A stretch of 5,457 nucleotides of DNA, from the NCBI GenBank assembly GCA_004299545.1, contig SCRB01000244.1, positions 1 through 5,457 of the forward strand, read 5' to 3'. Numbering within the stretch: the first letter of the stretch is position 1; each line of letters begins with the position of its first letter. Position numbers and translations under genes: made by a program. Positions 1-5,354 of this stretch are shown here, piece by piece. This DNA is from Rhizobiaceae bacterium. Lineage in GTDB: Bacteria > Pseudomonadota > Alphaproteobacteria > Rhizobiales > Rhizobiaceae. The notes beneath the pieces are model-generated. The model searched no databases. It had not been told where the DNA came from and saw nothing but the letters and a program-made list of their open reading frames with translations.

Positions 1-60
1 GGCATCACGGCGGGAGCGAAACTCGGTCACATAGCGATCGAAAGCGTTGAGAATCGACAT
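1..60 (-). CDS. 5' end of a small gene, possibly a DUF1127-like short protein (partial)
   Basis: Only the first 20 codons are present; the gene runs off the left edge. The ATG at 58-60 is preceded by AAGGAGGA (complement of 65-72), a full anti-16S match at good spacing, so a well-translated leftward gene is likely. The visible peptide begins MSILNAFDRYVTEF and continues with an Arg-rich stretch (RSRRDA). It resembles the amphipathic N-terminus of the short (about 45-60 residue) Arg-rich DUF1127-type proteins common in Rhizobiales, but 20 residues are too few for a firm family call. It is divergent from the LysR gene, which suggests it is a target of that regulator. Function unknown. It could equally be the start of any other protein. 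Confidence 0.5.
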   Translation of the reverse strand, partial: MSILNAFDRYVTEFRSRRDA

Positions 61-195
61 TTTGTCCTCCTTGCCACGAGGGAGCAGCGGGTTAACCGCT
101 CCTCACCGTTGACAAGGTGGTGTCGAAGTGAGATTCAATCAAACGAAATGAAATAAAGCAATGATTGAATATTATTGAATCAATGAGGCTCGATC
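61..195. promoter_or_regulatory. Divergent intergenic region with ATTGAAT repeats (probable LysR operator)
   Basis: This AT-rich stretch separates the leftward small gene from the rightward LysR gene and must hold both promoters. The core ATTGAAT occurs three times: inverted in 133-139, direct in 164-170 and direct in 174-180. The 9-bp ATTCAATCA at 133-141 is an exact inverted repeat of 162-170. Positions 162-182 also form a 21-bp dyad with a single mismatched pair (167/177). LysR-family regulators typically bind interrupted dyads of the T-N11-A kind upstream of divergent targets, so this is the best operator candidate. A TTGACA at 109-114 looks like a rightward -35, but I see no convincing -10 at 16-18 bp. 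GAGG at 185-188 is a suitable ribosome binding site for the LysR ATG at 196. Confidence 0.55.
82..104. other. Hairpin in the leader of the leftward small gene
   Basis: Positions 82-90 can pair with 96-104 (nine positions, one C/C mismatch at 85/101) around the loop GTTAA. In the leftward transcript it would lie about ten bases upstream of the Shine-Dalgarno at 65-72, so it could affect mRNA stability or translation. There is no T tract, so it is not a typical terminator. Its role is inferred from position only. Confidence 0.35.
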
Positions 196-1095
196 ATGAA
201 TGCCCCGCTCAACCATCCGCTGCCGTTGCTCGAACTCGATATCCTGAGAACATTCGTGGCGATCGCGGAAACCGGCAGCTTCACCCTCGCAGCCGCCACC
301 GTTTACCGGACGCCGTCGGCCGTTTCCATGCAGATCAAGAAGCTGGAGGAAATGCTGGGCCGGGCCGTCTTCAATCGCGATGCGCGCTCTGTTTCGCTGA
401 CCAATGACGGCGAGATGCTGCTCGGCTATGCGCGCCGCATGCTGGCGATCAATCGCGAAGCGGTGTCCAAGTTTGTCGTGCCGGATATAGAGGGCGTCGT
501 GCGGGTCGGTTCGCCGGATGACTTCGGCGAGCGCGTCCTGCCGGTGGTGCTGAAGCGGTTTGCGCAATCGCATCCGACGGTCGCCGTCGACGTGGTCATC
601 GACCAGAGCGTCAATCTGAAGCGCCGTGTGGCCGAGCGGACGCTCGACATCACGCTTCTGACCTGTCCGACCATGGTCTTTGCGGGCGATGCCGAGGTGC
701 TGTTTTCCGAGCCGATCGTCTGGGCAGGCATGAAGGGCGGGTGCGCCTATCTGCGCGAGCCGTTGCCGGTTTCGCTTTGGGAGGAAGGCTGCGCCTGGCG
801 TGCAGGGGCGCTCGAAGCGCTCGGCCGCGAAGGGCGCGACTACCGGGTTGCCTATATGAGCGCCCATACGGCCGGCCAGCGCGCCGCGATCCTGTCCGAC
901 CTCGCGGTGGCGCCGTTGCCGAAATCCTTTATCGGCGAGGATCTGGTCGAACTCGGGGTCAGGGACGGCCTGCCTGAAATAGGCGATTACAGCCTTGCGA
1001 TGGTAATGGCGCCGGAGGCTTCCGCACCGGTCGAGGCGGTTGCGGACCATATCCGGGCGGCCTTCGCGACATTCGCGGAGACGGGCCGGTTCTGA
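196..1095 (+). CDS. LysR-family transcriptional regulator (LrhA-like)
   Basis: This 299-residue DNA-binding regulator has the usual LysR length. An N-terminal winged helix-turn-helix spans about residues 14-73: LDILRTFVAIAETGSF leads into the HTH, with the recognition helix around TPSAVSMQIKKLEEMLG (39-55) and the wing near RDARSVSLTNDGE. A periplasmic-binding-protein-like effector domain fills about 93-290, including VRVGSPDDF and later GQRAAILSDLAVAPLP. The overall pattern resembles the LrhA/PecT-like branch common in rhizobia, whose members control motility, surface or stress functions; the ligand is unknown. The ATG at 196 follows GAGG at 185-188 with seven bases between. The divergent gene and the ATTGAAT dyads immediately upstream suggest autoregulation plus control of the small leftward gene. 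The family call is firm; subgroup and targets are inference. The gene ends convergent with the HAD gene. Confidence 0.93.
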   Translation: MNAPLNHPLPLLELDILRTFVAIAETGSFTLAAATVYRTPSAVSMQIKKLEEMLGRAVFNRDARSVSLTNDGEMLLGYARRMLAINREAVSKFVVPDIEGVVRVGSPDDFGERVLPVVLKRFAQSHPTVAVDVVIDQSVNLKRRVAERTLDITLLTCPTMVFAGDAEVLFSEPIVWAGMKGGCAYLREPLPVSLWEEGCAWRAGALEALGREGRDYRVAYMSAHTAGQRAAILSDLAVAPLPKSFIGEDLVELGVRDGLPEIGDYSLAMVMAPEASAPVEAVADHIRAAFATFAETGRF

Positions 1096-1097
1096 TT

Positions 1098-1146
1098 CCA
1101 AAGCATGTCGCCCGAAAGTGTGCGGCGGTTTCGCGATGCGACGGGC
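1098..1146. repeat. Degenerate copy of a dispersed rhizobial palindromic repeat
   Basis: The 51-bp gap between the LysR and HAD stops carries a sequence beginning CAAAGCATGTCGC, followed by a GTGTGCGGCGG loop. It folds as GTCGC (1107-1111) with GCGAC (1138-1142) and CGAAA (1113-1117) with TTTCG (1129-1133). From memory, a closely similar element with a full GCATGTCG/CGACATGC outer stem recurs between genes in Rhizobium, Agrobacterium and Sinorhizobium. Here the left outer arm is intact but the right one has changed to CGACGGGC, running into the HAD stop codon. It may also act as a weak transcription barrier between the convergent genes. Copy number in this genome cannot be judged from the window. 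Confidence 0.5.
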
Positions 1147-1854
1147 TCAGCAGCCGAGTTGGGTTGCGAGTCCCCCGAAGTCTTGAGCGACATGATCCCA
1201 GTCGGAGGAGGGGGTCGTTTCGGCGGAGCCGCCCTCTCCGAATTCGTCGGGACGGGGGATAAAGGCGGTCATCAGGCCAGCGCCTCTGGCCGCTTCCAGA
1301 TCCCTGTTATGGGCAGCGACCATCATGACGCTTTCCGGCGACAACTGCAGCGCGGCGCAGGAGGCGAGATAGACCCTCGGGTCGGGCTTGTAGGCGCGCG
1401 CGATCCCCGCGCCGAGAATGCAGTCCCAGGGCAGGCTGCCATATCTGGCCAGGCGCGTCATCAGGGCGATCGATCCGTTGGAGCAGGGAGCGATAATGAA
1501 GAGCGTCTTCAGTCGTGACAACCCCGGCACGACATCCTGCCACGGTGGCAGCTTCTCCCACGCGCGGTTGAGTTCCGTCCGGTCCCTGCCGGTGAAATGA
1601 CGATCGACGGCGAACGCCGCAAGGGTCGCATCGAGATTTTCGCGATGCAGAAGGTCGAGTTCGGTATAAGAGCGGCGGCCGGAACGGATGACTTCCATTG
1701 CTGGCTGATAACGGCCACGCCAGGCATCGGCGAAACGCACCGGATCGAGCGCAATGCCCTTGGCGTTCGCCACCCGGGCGATCTCCATCGCAACGCCGGT
1801 GCGCCAGTCGACGCAGGTGCCGAAGACGTCGAAAACGAGCGCTTCGACCGCCAC
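1147..1854 (-). CDS. HAD-superfamily hydrolase, haloacid dehalogenase type II-like
   Basis: This 235-residue soluble hydrolase has all four HAD motifs. Motif I is VFDVFGTCVDWR with the nucleophilic Asp9. Motif II is CSNG at 124-127. Motif III is Lys156 in AYKPDPRVY. Motif IV is VAAHNRDLEAA with Asp185. Having a single Asp in motif I followed by F-G-T, plus the VAAHN-x-DL signature and a WR around residues 45-46, matches the L-2-haloacid dehalogenase (type II) subfamily. Its members displace halide from short 2-haloacids through an aspartyl ester, although many genomic homologues have unknown natural substrates. The helical cap lies at about 15-100. The start is GTG at 1852-1854, only three bases after the RACo stop, with no strong Shine-Dalgarno, which implies translational coupling to RACo. 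A part in the corrinoid pathway, perhaps housekeeping or metabolite repair, is possible but unproven. Confidence 0.9.
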   Translation of the reverse strand: MAVEALVFDVFGTCVDWRTGVAMEIARVANAKGIALDPVRFADAWRGRYQPAMEVIRSGRRSYTELDLLHRENLDATLAAFAVDRHFTGRDRTELNRAWEKLPPWQDVVPGLSRLKTLFIIAPCSNGSIALMTRLARYGSLPWDCILGAGIARAYKPDPRVYLASCAALQLSPESVMMVAAHNRDLEAARGAGLMTAFIPRPDEFGEGGSAETTPSSDWDHVAQDFGGLATQLGC

Positions 1855-1857
1855 GGC

Positions 1858-3924
1858 CTATCCACGCTGGCGGCGCGCCGCGCGTTCCTCGCGCGAGCGG
1901 CGGCGGGGATGATGCCCTTCGCCATTGCCTTCGTCCTCGGCCAGGACCTTGCGCTCCGGCAGCGTCACGACGGTGGAGAGGTGCGGGAATGCGTCCACCT
2001 TGTTGGGGATCGCCATCGCGTCGATGAAAATTCGCTGGAAGCTCGGCTCGAGCGCCGTCTCGATCTTCTCGACCTTGCGCACGGTCTGCTCGATGTCGCG
2101 CCGGTGGTCCCGGTTGAGCAACGCCATCAGCGCGCCGGTGCCCGCCGCGTTGCCGACGGCTTTCACCTCGGCGAGATCGCAATCGGGGATGAGCCCCAGC
2201 ACCATCGCGTATTTCGGGTCGATGAAGGAGCCGAAGGCGCCGGCGAAGCGGATCATGTCGACATGCTCGATGCCCTGCTTCTCCATGAGAAGCTTGACGC
2301 CGGCGTAAAGCGCCGCCTTGCCGAGCTGGATGGCGCGTACGTCGTTTTGCGTGACGGTGATTTTCGGCTCTCCGTCGCGCAGCAGATAGGAGTAGGTGCG
2401 GCCGCTCTGGAAGATACGGGGCGAGCGGGCTGAAAGCGCGCCGTCGACCACTCCGTTCTCGGAAATGATGCCGGTGAGATACATTTCCGCGATGATCTCG
2501 ATGATCGCGGAGCCGCAGATACCGGTGACGCCGGTGGCTGCCGCGGCTTCCTCGAAGCCCGGTTCGTCGGACCATTTGTCGACGCCGATGATGCGGTATT
2601 TCGGCTCCAGCGTCTCCGGATCGATGCGCACGCGCTCGATCGCGCCGGGAGCGGCGCGCTGGCCGGACGAGATCTCCGCGCCCTCGAAGGCCGGGCCGGT
2701 CGGCGAAGAGGCGGCGACGACGCGCTTCCTGTTGCCCAGAATGATCTCGGCATTGGTGCCGACATCGACCAGGAGCATCATCTTGTCCTGCCGGTAAGGG
2801 CCTTCCGACAGCGTCGCGCCGGCGGCGTCGGCGCCGACATGGCCGGCGATGCAGGGCAGGGTGTAGAGGCGCGCGCCGCGATTGATGTCGATATCGATTT
2901 CATGCGCCCAGAGCTGAAGTGCGCTCGAGACCGCGAGCGCGAAGGGCGCCTGACCGAGTTCGGTCGGGTCGATGCCAAGAAACAGATGGTGCATGATCGG
3001 ATTGGCGACGAAGACCGCGTCGAGAATGTCGTGGCGATCGACGCCGCCTTCCTCGCAGACCTTGCCGATCAGCGTGTTGACGGCCTCACGCACGGCCTTG
3101 GTCATGGCCTCGCGCCCGTCCGGGTTCATCATGACGTAGGAGACGCGGCTCATCAGGTCTTCGCCGAAGCGGATCTGCGGGTTCGACGTGCCGGACGAGG
3201 CAACGATGCGGCCCGAAAGCAGCGAGACGAGGTGCATGGCGATCGTCGTCGAACCGATATCGCAGGCGATGCCGTAGGCTTCGTTCTTCAGCCCCGGATA
3301 AAGCGCAATCATCAAGGGGCGCGCCGATTCCGCGTCGCGATAAATCGCGGCGGTGACGCCCCAGCCTTCCTTGCGCAGGATCTTCTGGACTTCCGTGAGG
3401 AGGTACGGCGCGACCTGCAGGTCCTTCCAGCCCCAATCCTTTTCAAGGACTGCCTTCAGCCGGTCGAGGTCGCCGAGCGGTTTGTGCATGTCGGGCTCAT
3501 CGACCTCGACATAGCACATCTGGACCGATGGATTGCGCTCGATGACGCGGTCGGTCGCCGCCTTGCGCACGACCTGCGCGTTGATGACGGTATCCTGCGG
3601 CACGTCGACGACAAGGTCCCCCTGCACCGTGCAGGAGCAGGAAAGACGGCGGCCTTCAGGCAGGCCGCGCACGCGCTCATAGCGCTCTTCCTTCGGCCCC
3701 TTGGACGAGATGTGGTCGAGCGAAGAGACGATCTTGTGCTTGGCGAAATTGCCTTCCTGGATCTCGATCTGGCAGCGTCCGCAGGTGGCGCGCCCGCCGC
3801 ACACGCTTTCGACATAGACGCCGAGCGATCGCGCGGCATCGAGCACGGGCGTGCCGATGGGAAAATGGCCGCGCTTGCCGGAGGGCATGAAGAGTACGAG
3901 TGGTTGGGGGGCTTCGCTGTTCAT
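1858..3924 (-). CDS. RACo-type corrinoid reductive activator (2Fe-2S ferredoxin domain plus ASKHA ATPase, DUF4445)
   Basis: This 688-residue cytoplasmic protein uses ATP to drive electron transfer from a 2Fe-2S cluster to an inactive Co(II) corrinoid protein, restoring Co(I) for methyl transfer. The N-terminal ferredoxin-like domain (about 8-115) has the cluster ligands Cys42, Cys48 and Cys51 (CGGRATCGRC) and a distal Cys96 in RRLSCSC. A linker and middle region (about 116-215) precede the ASKHA ATPase. The ATPase shows the phosphate motifs CDIGSTTIAMHLV (221-233) and VDVGTNAEIIL (387-397), and the nucleotide-binding FAGAFGSFID (560-569) and GNAAGTGA (591-598). Length and domain order match the RACo family. 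After about residue 665 there is an Arg-rich tail (HHPRRRSREERAARRQRG). ATG at 3922-3924 is the first usable start in frame after an upstream stop, although its Shine-Dalgarno is poor. It shares its strand with the methyltransferase upstream and is coupled to the HAD gene downstream. Confidence 0.93.
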   Translation of the reverse strand: MNSEAPQPLVLFMPSGKRGHFPIGTPVLDAARSLGVYVESVCGGRATCGRCQIEIQEGNFAKHKIVSSLDHISSKGPKEERYERVRGLPEGRRLSCSCTVQGDLVVDVPQDTVINAQVVRKAATDRVIERNPSVQMCYVEVDEPDMHKPLGDLDRLKAVLEKDWGWKDLQVAPYLLTEVQKILRKEGWGVTAAIYRDAESARPLMIALYPGLKNEAYGIACDIGSTTIAMHLVSLLSGRIVASSGTSNPQIRFGEDLMSRVSYVMMNPDGREAMTKAVREAVNTLIGKVCEEGGVDRHDILDAVFVANPIMHHLFLGIDPTELGQAPFALAVSSALQLWAHEIDIDINRGARLYTLPCIAGHVGADAAGATLSEGPYRQDKMMLLVDVGTNAEIILGNRKRVVAASSPTGPAFEGAEISSGQRAAPGAIERVRIDPETLEPKYRIIGVDKWSDEPGFEEAAAATGVTGICGSAIIEIIAEMYLTGIISENGVVDGALSARSPRIFQSGRTYSYLLRDGEPKITVTQNDVRAIQLGKAALYAGVKLLMEKQGIEHVDMIRFAGAFGSFIDPKYAMVLGLIPDCDLAEVKAVGNAAGTGALMALLNRDHRRDIEQTVRKVEKIETALEPSFQRIFIDAMAIPNKVDAFPHLSTVVTLPERKVLAEDEGNGEGHHPRRRSREERAARRQRG

Positions 3925-4008
3925 CTTAATCGGATCGCTTGAGCAGGGTCGTGGGTCTGACTCTGGACGTTAATCCTCTCCTTTACCTATCGTTTGAGAG
4001 TAAGGGCC

Positions 4009-4278
4009 ATGATGGAGCCGATCGTGAGCACAGCCATGGCCGAACTCCTCTTCTCCGCCGTCACCACGGCCTTCGTGATGGTCCGCCTCGTCAAGGGGCC
4101 ATGGCTCCGGAACCCGCAATATCTTGCCTGCTCGATCTGTGGCTCGGTCGTCGCGGCGCTTCTTCTCCACGCCCTCTGGCCGGCCATGGACGGCAGCTTC
4201 ATCGTCGGCGGGATTACTGGCCTTGCCGGCGCCTGGGGCGCCATGGCGCTTTTCGACGCAGTACTTGGGGTGGCGTAA
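4009..4278 (+). CDS. Small hydrophobic membrane protein, function unknown
   Basis: About 89 residues that do not match a family I recognise. Three hydrophobic stretches are visible: about 10-27 (AELLFSAVTTAFVMVRLV), 41-57 (CSICGSVVAALLLHAL) and 64-87 (FIVGGITGLAGAWGAM and onward), with a basic RLVKGPWLR loop after the first. That suggests a small inner-membrane protein with three helices. Codons prefer G/C at the third position as in neighbouring genes, which supports real coding. ATG at 4009 or 4012 follows AAGGG (4002-4006); GTG at 4024 after GGAG (4014-4017) is another possible start, and TTG at 3994 is less likely. It is antisense to the flanking methyltransferase and RACo genes, so it needs its own promoter. 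It ends 24 bp from the methyltransferase stop, across a shared hairpin. Any link to corrinoid metabolism rests on location alone. Confidence 0.7.
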   Translation: MMEPIVSTAMAELLFSAVTTAFVMVRLVKGPWLRNPQYLACSICGSVVAALLLHALWPAMDGSFIVGGITGLAGAWGAMALFDAVLGVA

Positions 4279-4279
4279 A

Positions 4280-4309
4280 GGGGCACGACGATCTCCGGAT
4301 CGTCACCCC
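4280..4309. terminator. Hairpin between convergent genes (possible bidirectional terminator)
   Basis: GACGATC (4287-4293) pairs with GATCGTC (4298-4304) around TCCG. In the rightward transcript this is a C(UCCG)G loop, a member of the very stable UNCG tetraloop class. GGGG (4280-4283) and CCCC (4306-4309) extend the stem after a small asymmetric bulge. It lies just after the small membrane gene and overlaps the stop of the methyltransferase gene (4303-4305). No long T tract follows on either strand; leftward there is only a short TTT. Intrinsic termination may therefore be weak or the hairpin may only protect 3' ends. Confidence 0.5.
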
Positions 4310-5280
4310 GCCGCCCGGCGGGCTTCACGGCCGCCGCGTCGCCGGCCACCGGCGGAAGCGGCAGCCGCACCATCGCCCGGAGCAACGGTTGCGACCGGGG
4401 CAGGGGCTACGGTGGCACCCGGTTTGTAATCCTTGTAGGTCTTGATCCAGTTCATGCAGTCCTTGTCGGTGCCGGCCAGCACATTGGCGCCGCGGACCGC
4501 CTCCATCTCCTGTGGGCGGCAGGGATTCATGATCGCCGAAGTCATGCCCGCGCCGATCACCATCGGGATAAACGCGCCATTGATGCCGTGGCGATGCGGT
4601 AGCCCGAAAGAAATATTGGACAGGCCGCAGGTGGTGTTGACCTTCAGTTCCTCACGGAGGCGGCGCAGCAGCGCGAAGACCTGTCGTCCGGCATCGCCCA
4701 GAGCGCCGATCGGCATGACCAGCGGATCGACGACGACGTCCTGCGGCTTGATGCCGTAATCCGCGCAGCGCTCGACGATCTTCTTCGCCACCGCGAAACG
4801 CACGTCCGGATCCATGGAAATGCCGGTCTCGTCATTCGAGATCGCCACGACCGGCACGTCATACTTCTTGATGAGCGGCAGGATGGCTTCGAGCTTCTCC
4901 TCCTCGCCGGTGACGGAATTGACGAGCGGCCGCCCCTTGGCGACCTTCAGCGCCGCCTCGATGGCGCGCGTCACGGAAGAGTCGATCGAGAGCGGCAGAT
5001 CGACCAGGCCCTGCACGATCTCCAGCGTCTTGACGAGGAGGTCGGGCTCCGTCGCGTTCGGATCGACGGCGGTGACGCCTGCATTGACGTCGAGCATGGT
5101 CGCGCCGGCGGCGGCCTGCTCCAGAGCATCCTTCTTCACCGTCTCGAAATTGCCTTCCACCATTTCTGCGGCAAGCTTCTTGCGGCCCGTCGGGTTGATG
5201 CGTTCCCCGATGACGCAGAAAGGCTGGTCGAAGCCGATGATGATTTCCCTGGTTGCCGAGGCAACGATCGTCCGTGTCAT
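4303..5280 (-). CDS. Methyltetrahydrofolate:corrinoid methyltransferase (AcsE/MtgA-type, pterin-binding TIM barrel)
   Basis: This 325-residue cytoplasmic enzyme moves a methyl group between a corrinoid protein and tetrahydrofolate; in demethylating pathways the product is 5-methyl-THF. Pterin-binding (DHPS-like) barrel motifs run in order: VIGERINPTG (23-32), MLDVNAG (62-68), SIDSS (98-102), NSVTGEE (121-127), ISNDETG (147-153), DPLVMPIG (185-192) and TCGLSNISFGLPHR (217-230), where Asn222 corresponds to the pterin-contacting Asn of the family. The barrel ends near residue 288. A tail of about 37 residues rich in Ala, Pro, Gly and Arg follows, longer than classic 260-residue AcsE proteins. 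ATG at 5278-5280 is chosen because GGAG lies at good spacing upstream; an in-frame ATG at 5290-5292 has no Shine-Dalgarno and would add four residues. Co-location with RACo supports a corrinoid role rather than folate synthesis. The substrate methyltransferase and corrinoid protein lie outside the window. Confidence 0.92.
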   Translation of the reverse strand: MTRTIVASATREIIIGFDQPFCVIGERINPTGRKKLAAEMVEGNFETVKKDALEQAAAGATMLDVNAGVTAVDPNATEPDLLVKTLEIVQGLVDLPLSIDSSVTRAIEAALKVAKGRPLVNSVTGEEEKLEAILPLIKKYDVPVVAISNDETGISMDPDVRFAVAKKIVERCADYGIKPQDVVVDPLVMPIGALGDAGRQVFALLRRLREELKVNTTCGLSNISFGLPHRHGINGAFIPMVIGAGMTSAIMNPCRPQEMEAVRGANVLAGTDKDCMNWIKTYKDYKPGATVAPAPVATVAPGDGAAAASAGGRRRGGREARRAAG

Positions 5281-5294
5281 GCTGTTCTCCATAA

Positions 5295-5316
5295 GATATA
5301 AAGATCTCTTTATATC
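5295..5316. promoter_or_regulatory. AT-rich dyad operator upstream of the methyltransferase, SahR-like
   Basis: GATATAAAGA (5295-5304) and TCTTTATATC (5307-5316) are exact inverted repeats separated by TC. The core ATAAAGA-N2-TCTTTAT resembles, from memory, the palindrome assigned in Alphaproteobacteria to SahR, an ArsR-family S-adenosylhomocysteine-responsive repressor of methionine-cycle genes. The dyad overlaps the possible -10 and lies 14 bp upstream of the chosen start codon, a repressor-like position. That it is a protein-binding palindrome is likely; the identity of the regulator is inference. Confidence 0.55.
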
Positions 5317-5335
5317 GTTATCTCTTTTTGTTCAA
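5309..5335 (-). promoter_or_regulatory. Candidate promoter of the methyltransferase gene
   Basis: On the leftward strand TTGAAC (5335-5330) and TATAAA (5314-5309) resemble sigma-70 -35 and -10 boxes. The 15-bp spacing is shorter than ideal. The -10 falls inside the dyad at 5295-5316, which fits repression by occlusion. The 74-bp gap to the upstream gene end leaves room for an independent promoter. Start site unmapped. Confidence 0.35.
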
Positions 5336-5354
5336 GCGCAGCCGGCCGGGGCCC

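Noticed and set aside
172..1101. Long leftward ORF (309 codons) opposite the LysR gene
   Set aside because: His/Arg/Asp-rich translation with no recognisable motif, typical of the antisense frame of a high-GC gene; the LysR reading on the other strand is unambiguous.
1597..2433. Rightward 278-codon ORF across HAD and RACo
   Set aside because: Antisense shadow of two genes, with no ribosome binding site or domain signature.
1307..2575. Leftward 422-codon ORF spanning the RACo/HAD junction in another frame
   Set aside because: Almost entirely Arg/Gly/His/Ser, an out-of-frame shadow of two well-supported genes; not evidence of a fusion.
2839..3942. Rightward ORF of 367 codons opposite RACo
   Set aside because: Composition rich in Asp, Arg, His and Ala without motifs. 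It mirrors RACo codons, and RACo has full domain motifs.
3987..4385. Leftward 132-codon ORF covering the small membrane gene and the methyltransferase 3' end
   Set aside because: It overlaps the methyltransferase in another frame and lacks motifs. The rightward reading gives coherent hydrophobic helices and better codon use.
5281..5292. Methyltransferase start at the ATG at 5290-5292
   Set aside because: No Shine-Dalgarno precedes it, and its own codons contain the GGAG that is well spaced for the ATG at 5278-5280.
5338..5354. GC-rich palindromic stretch after the stop of the right-edge gene as a terminator
   Set aside because: The GGCCGG-type self-complementarity is short and no T tract follows in the transcript direction (an A-rich stretch follows instead).
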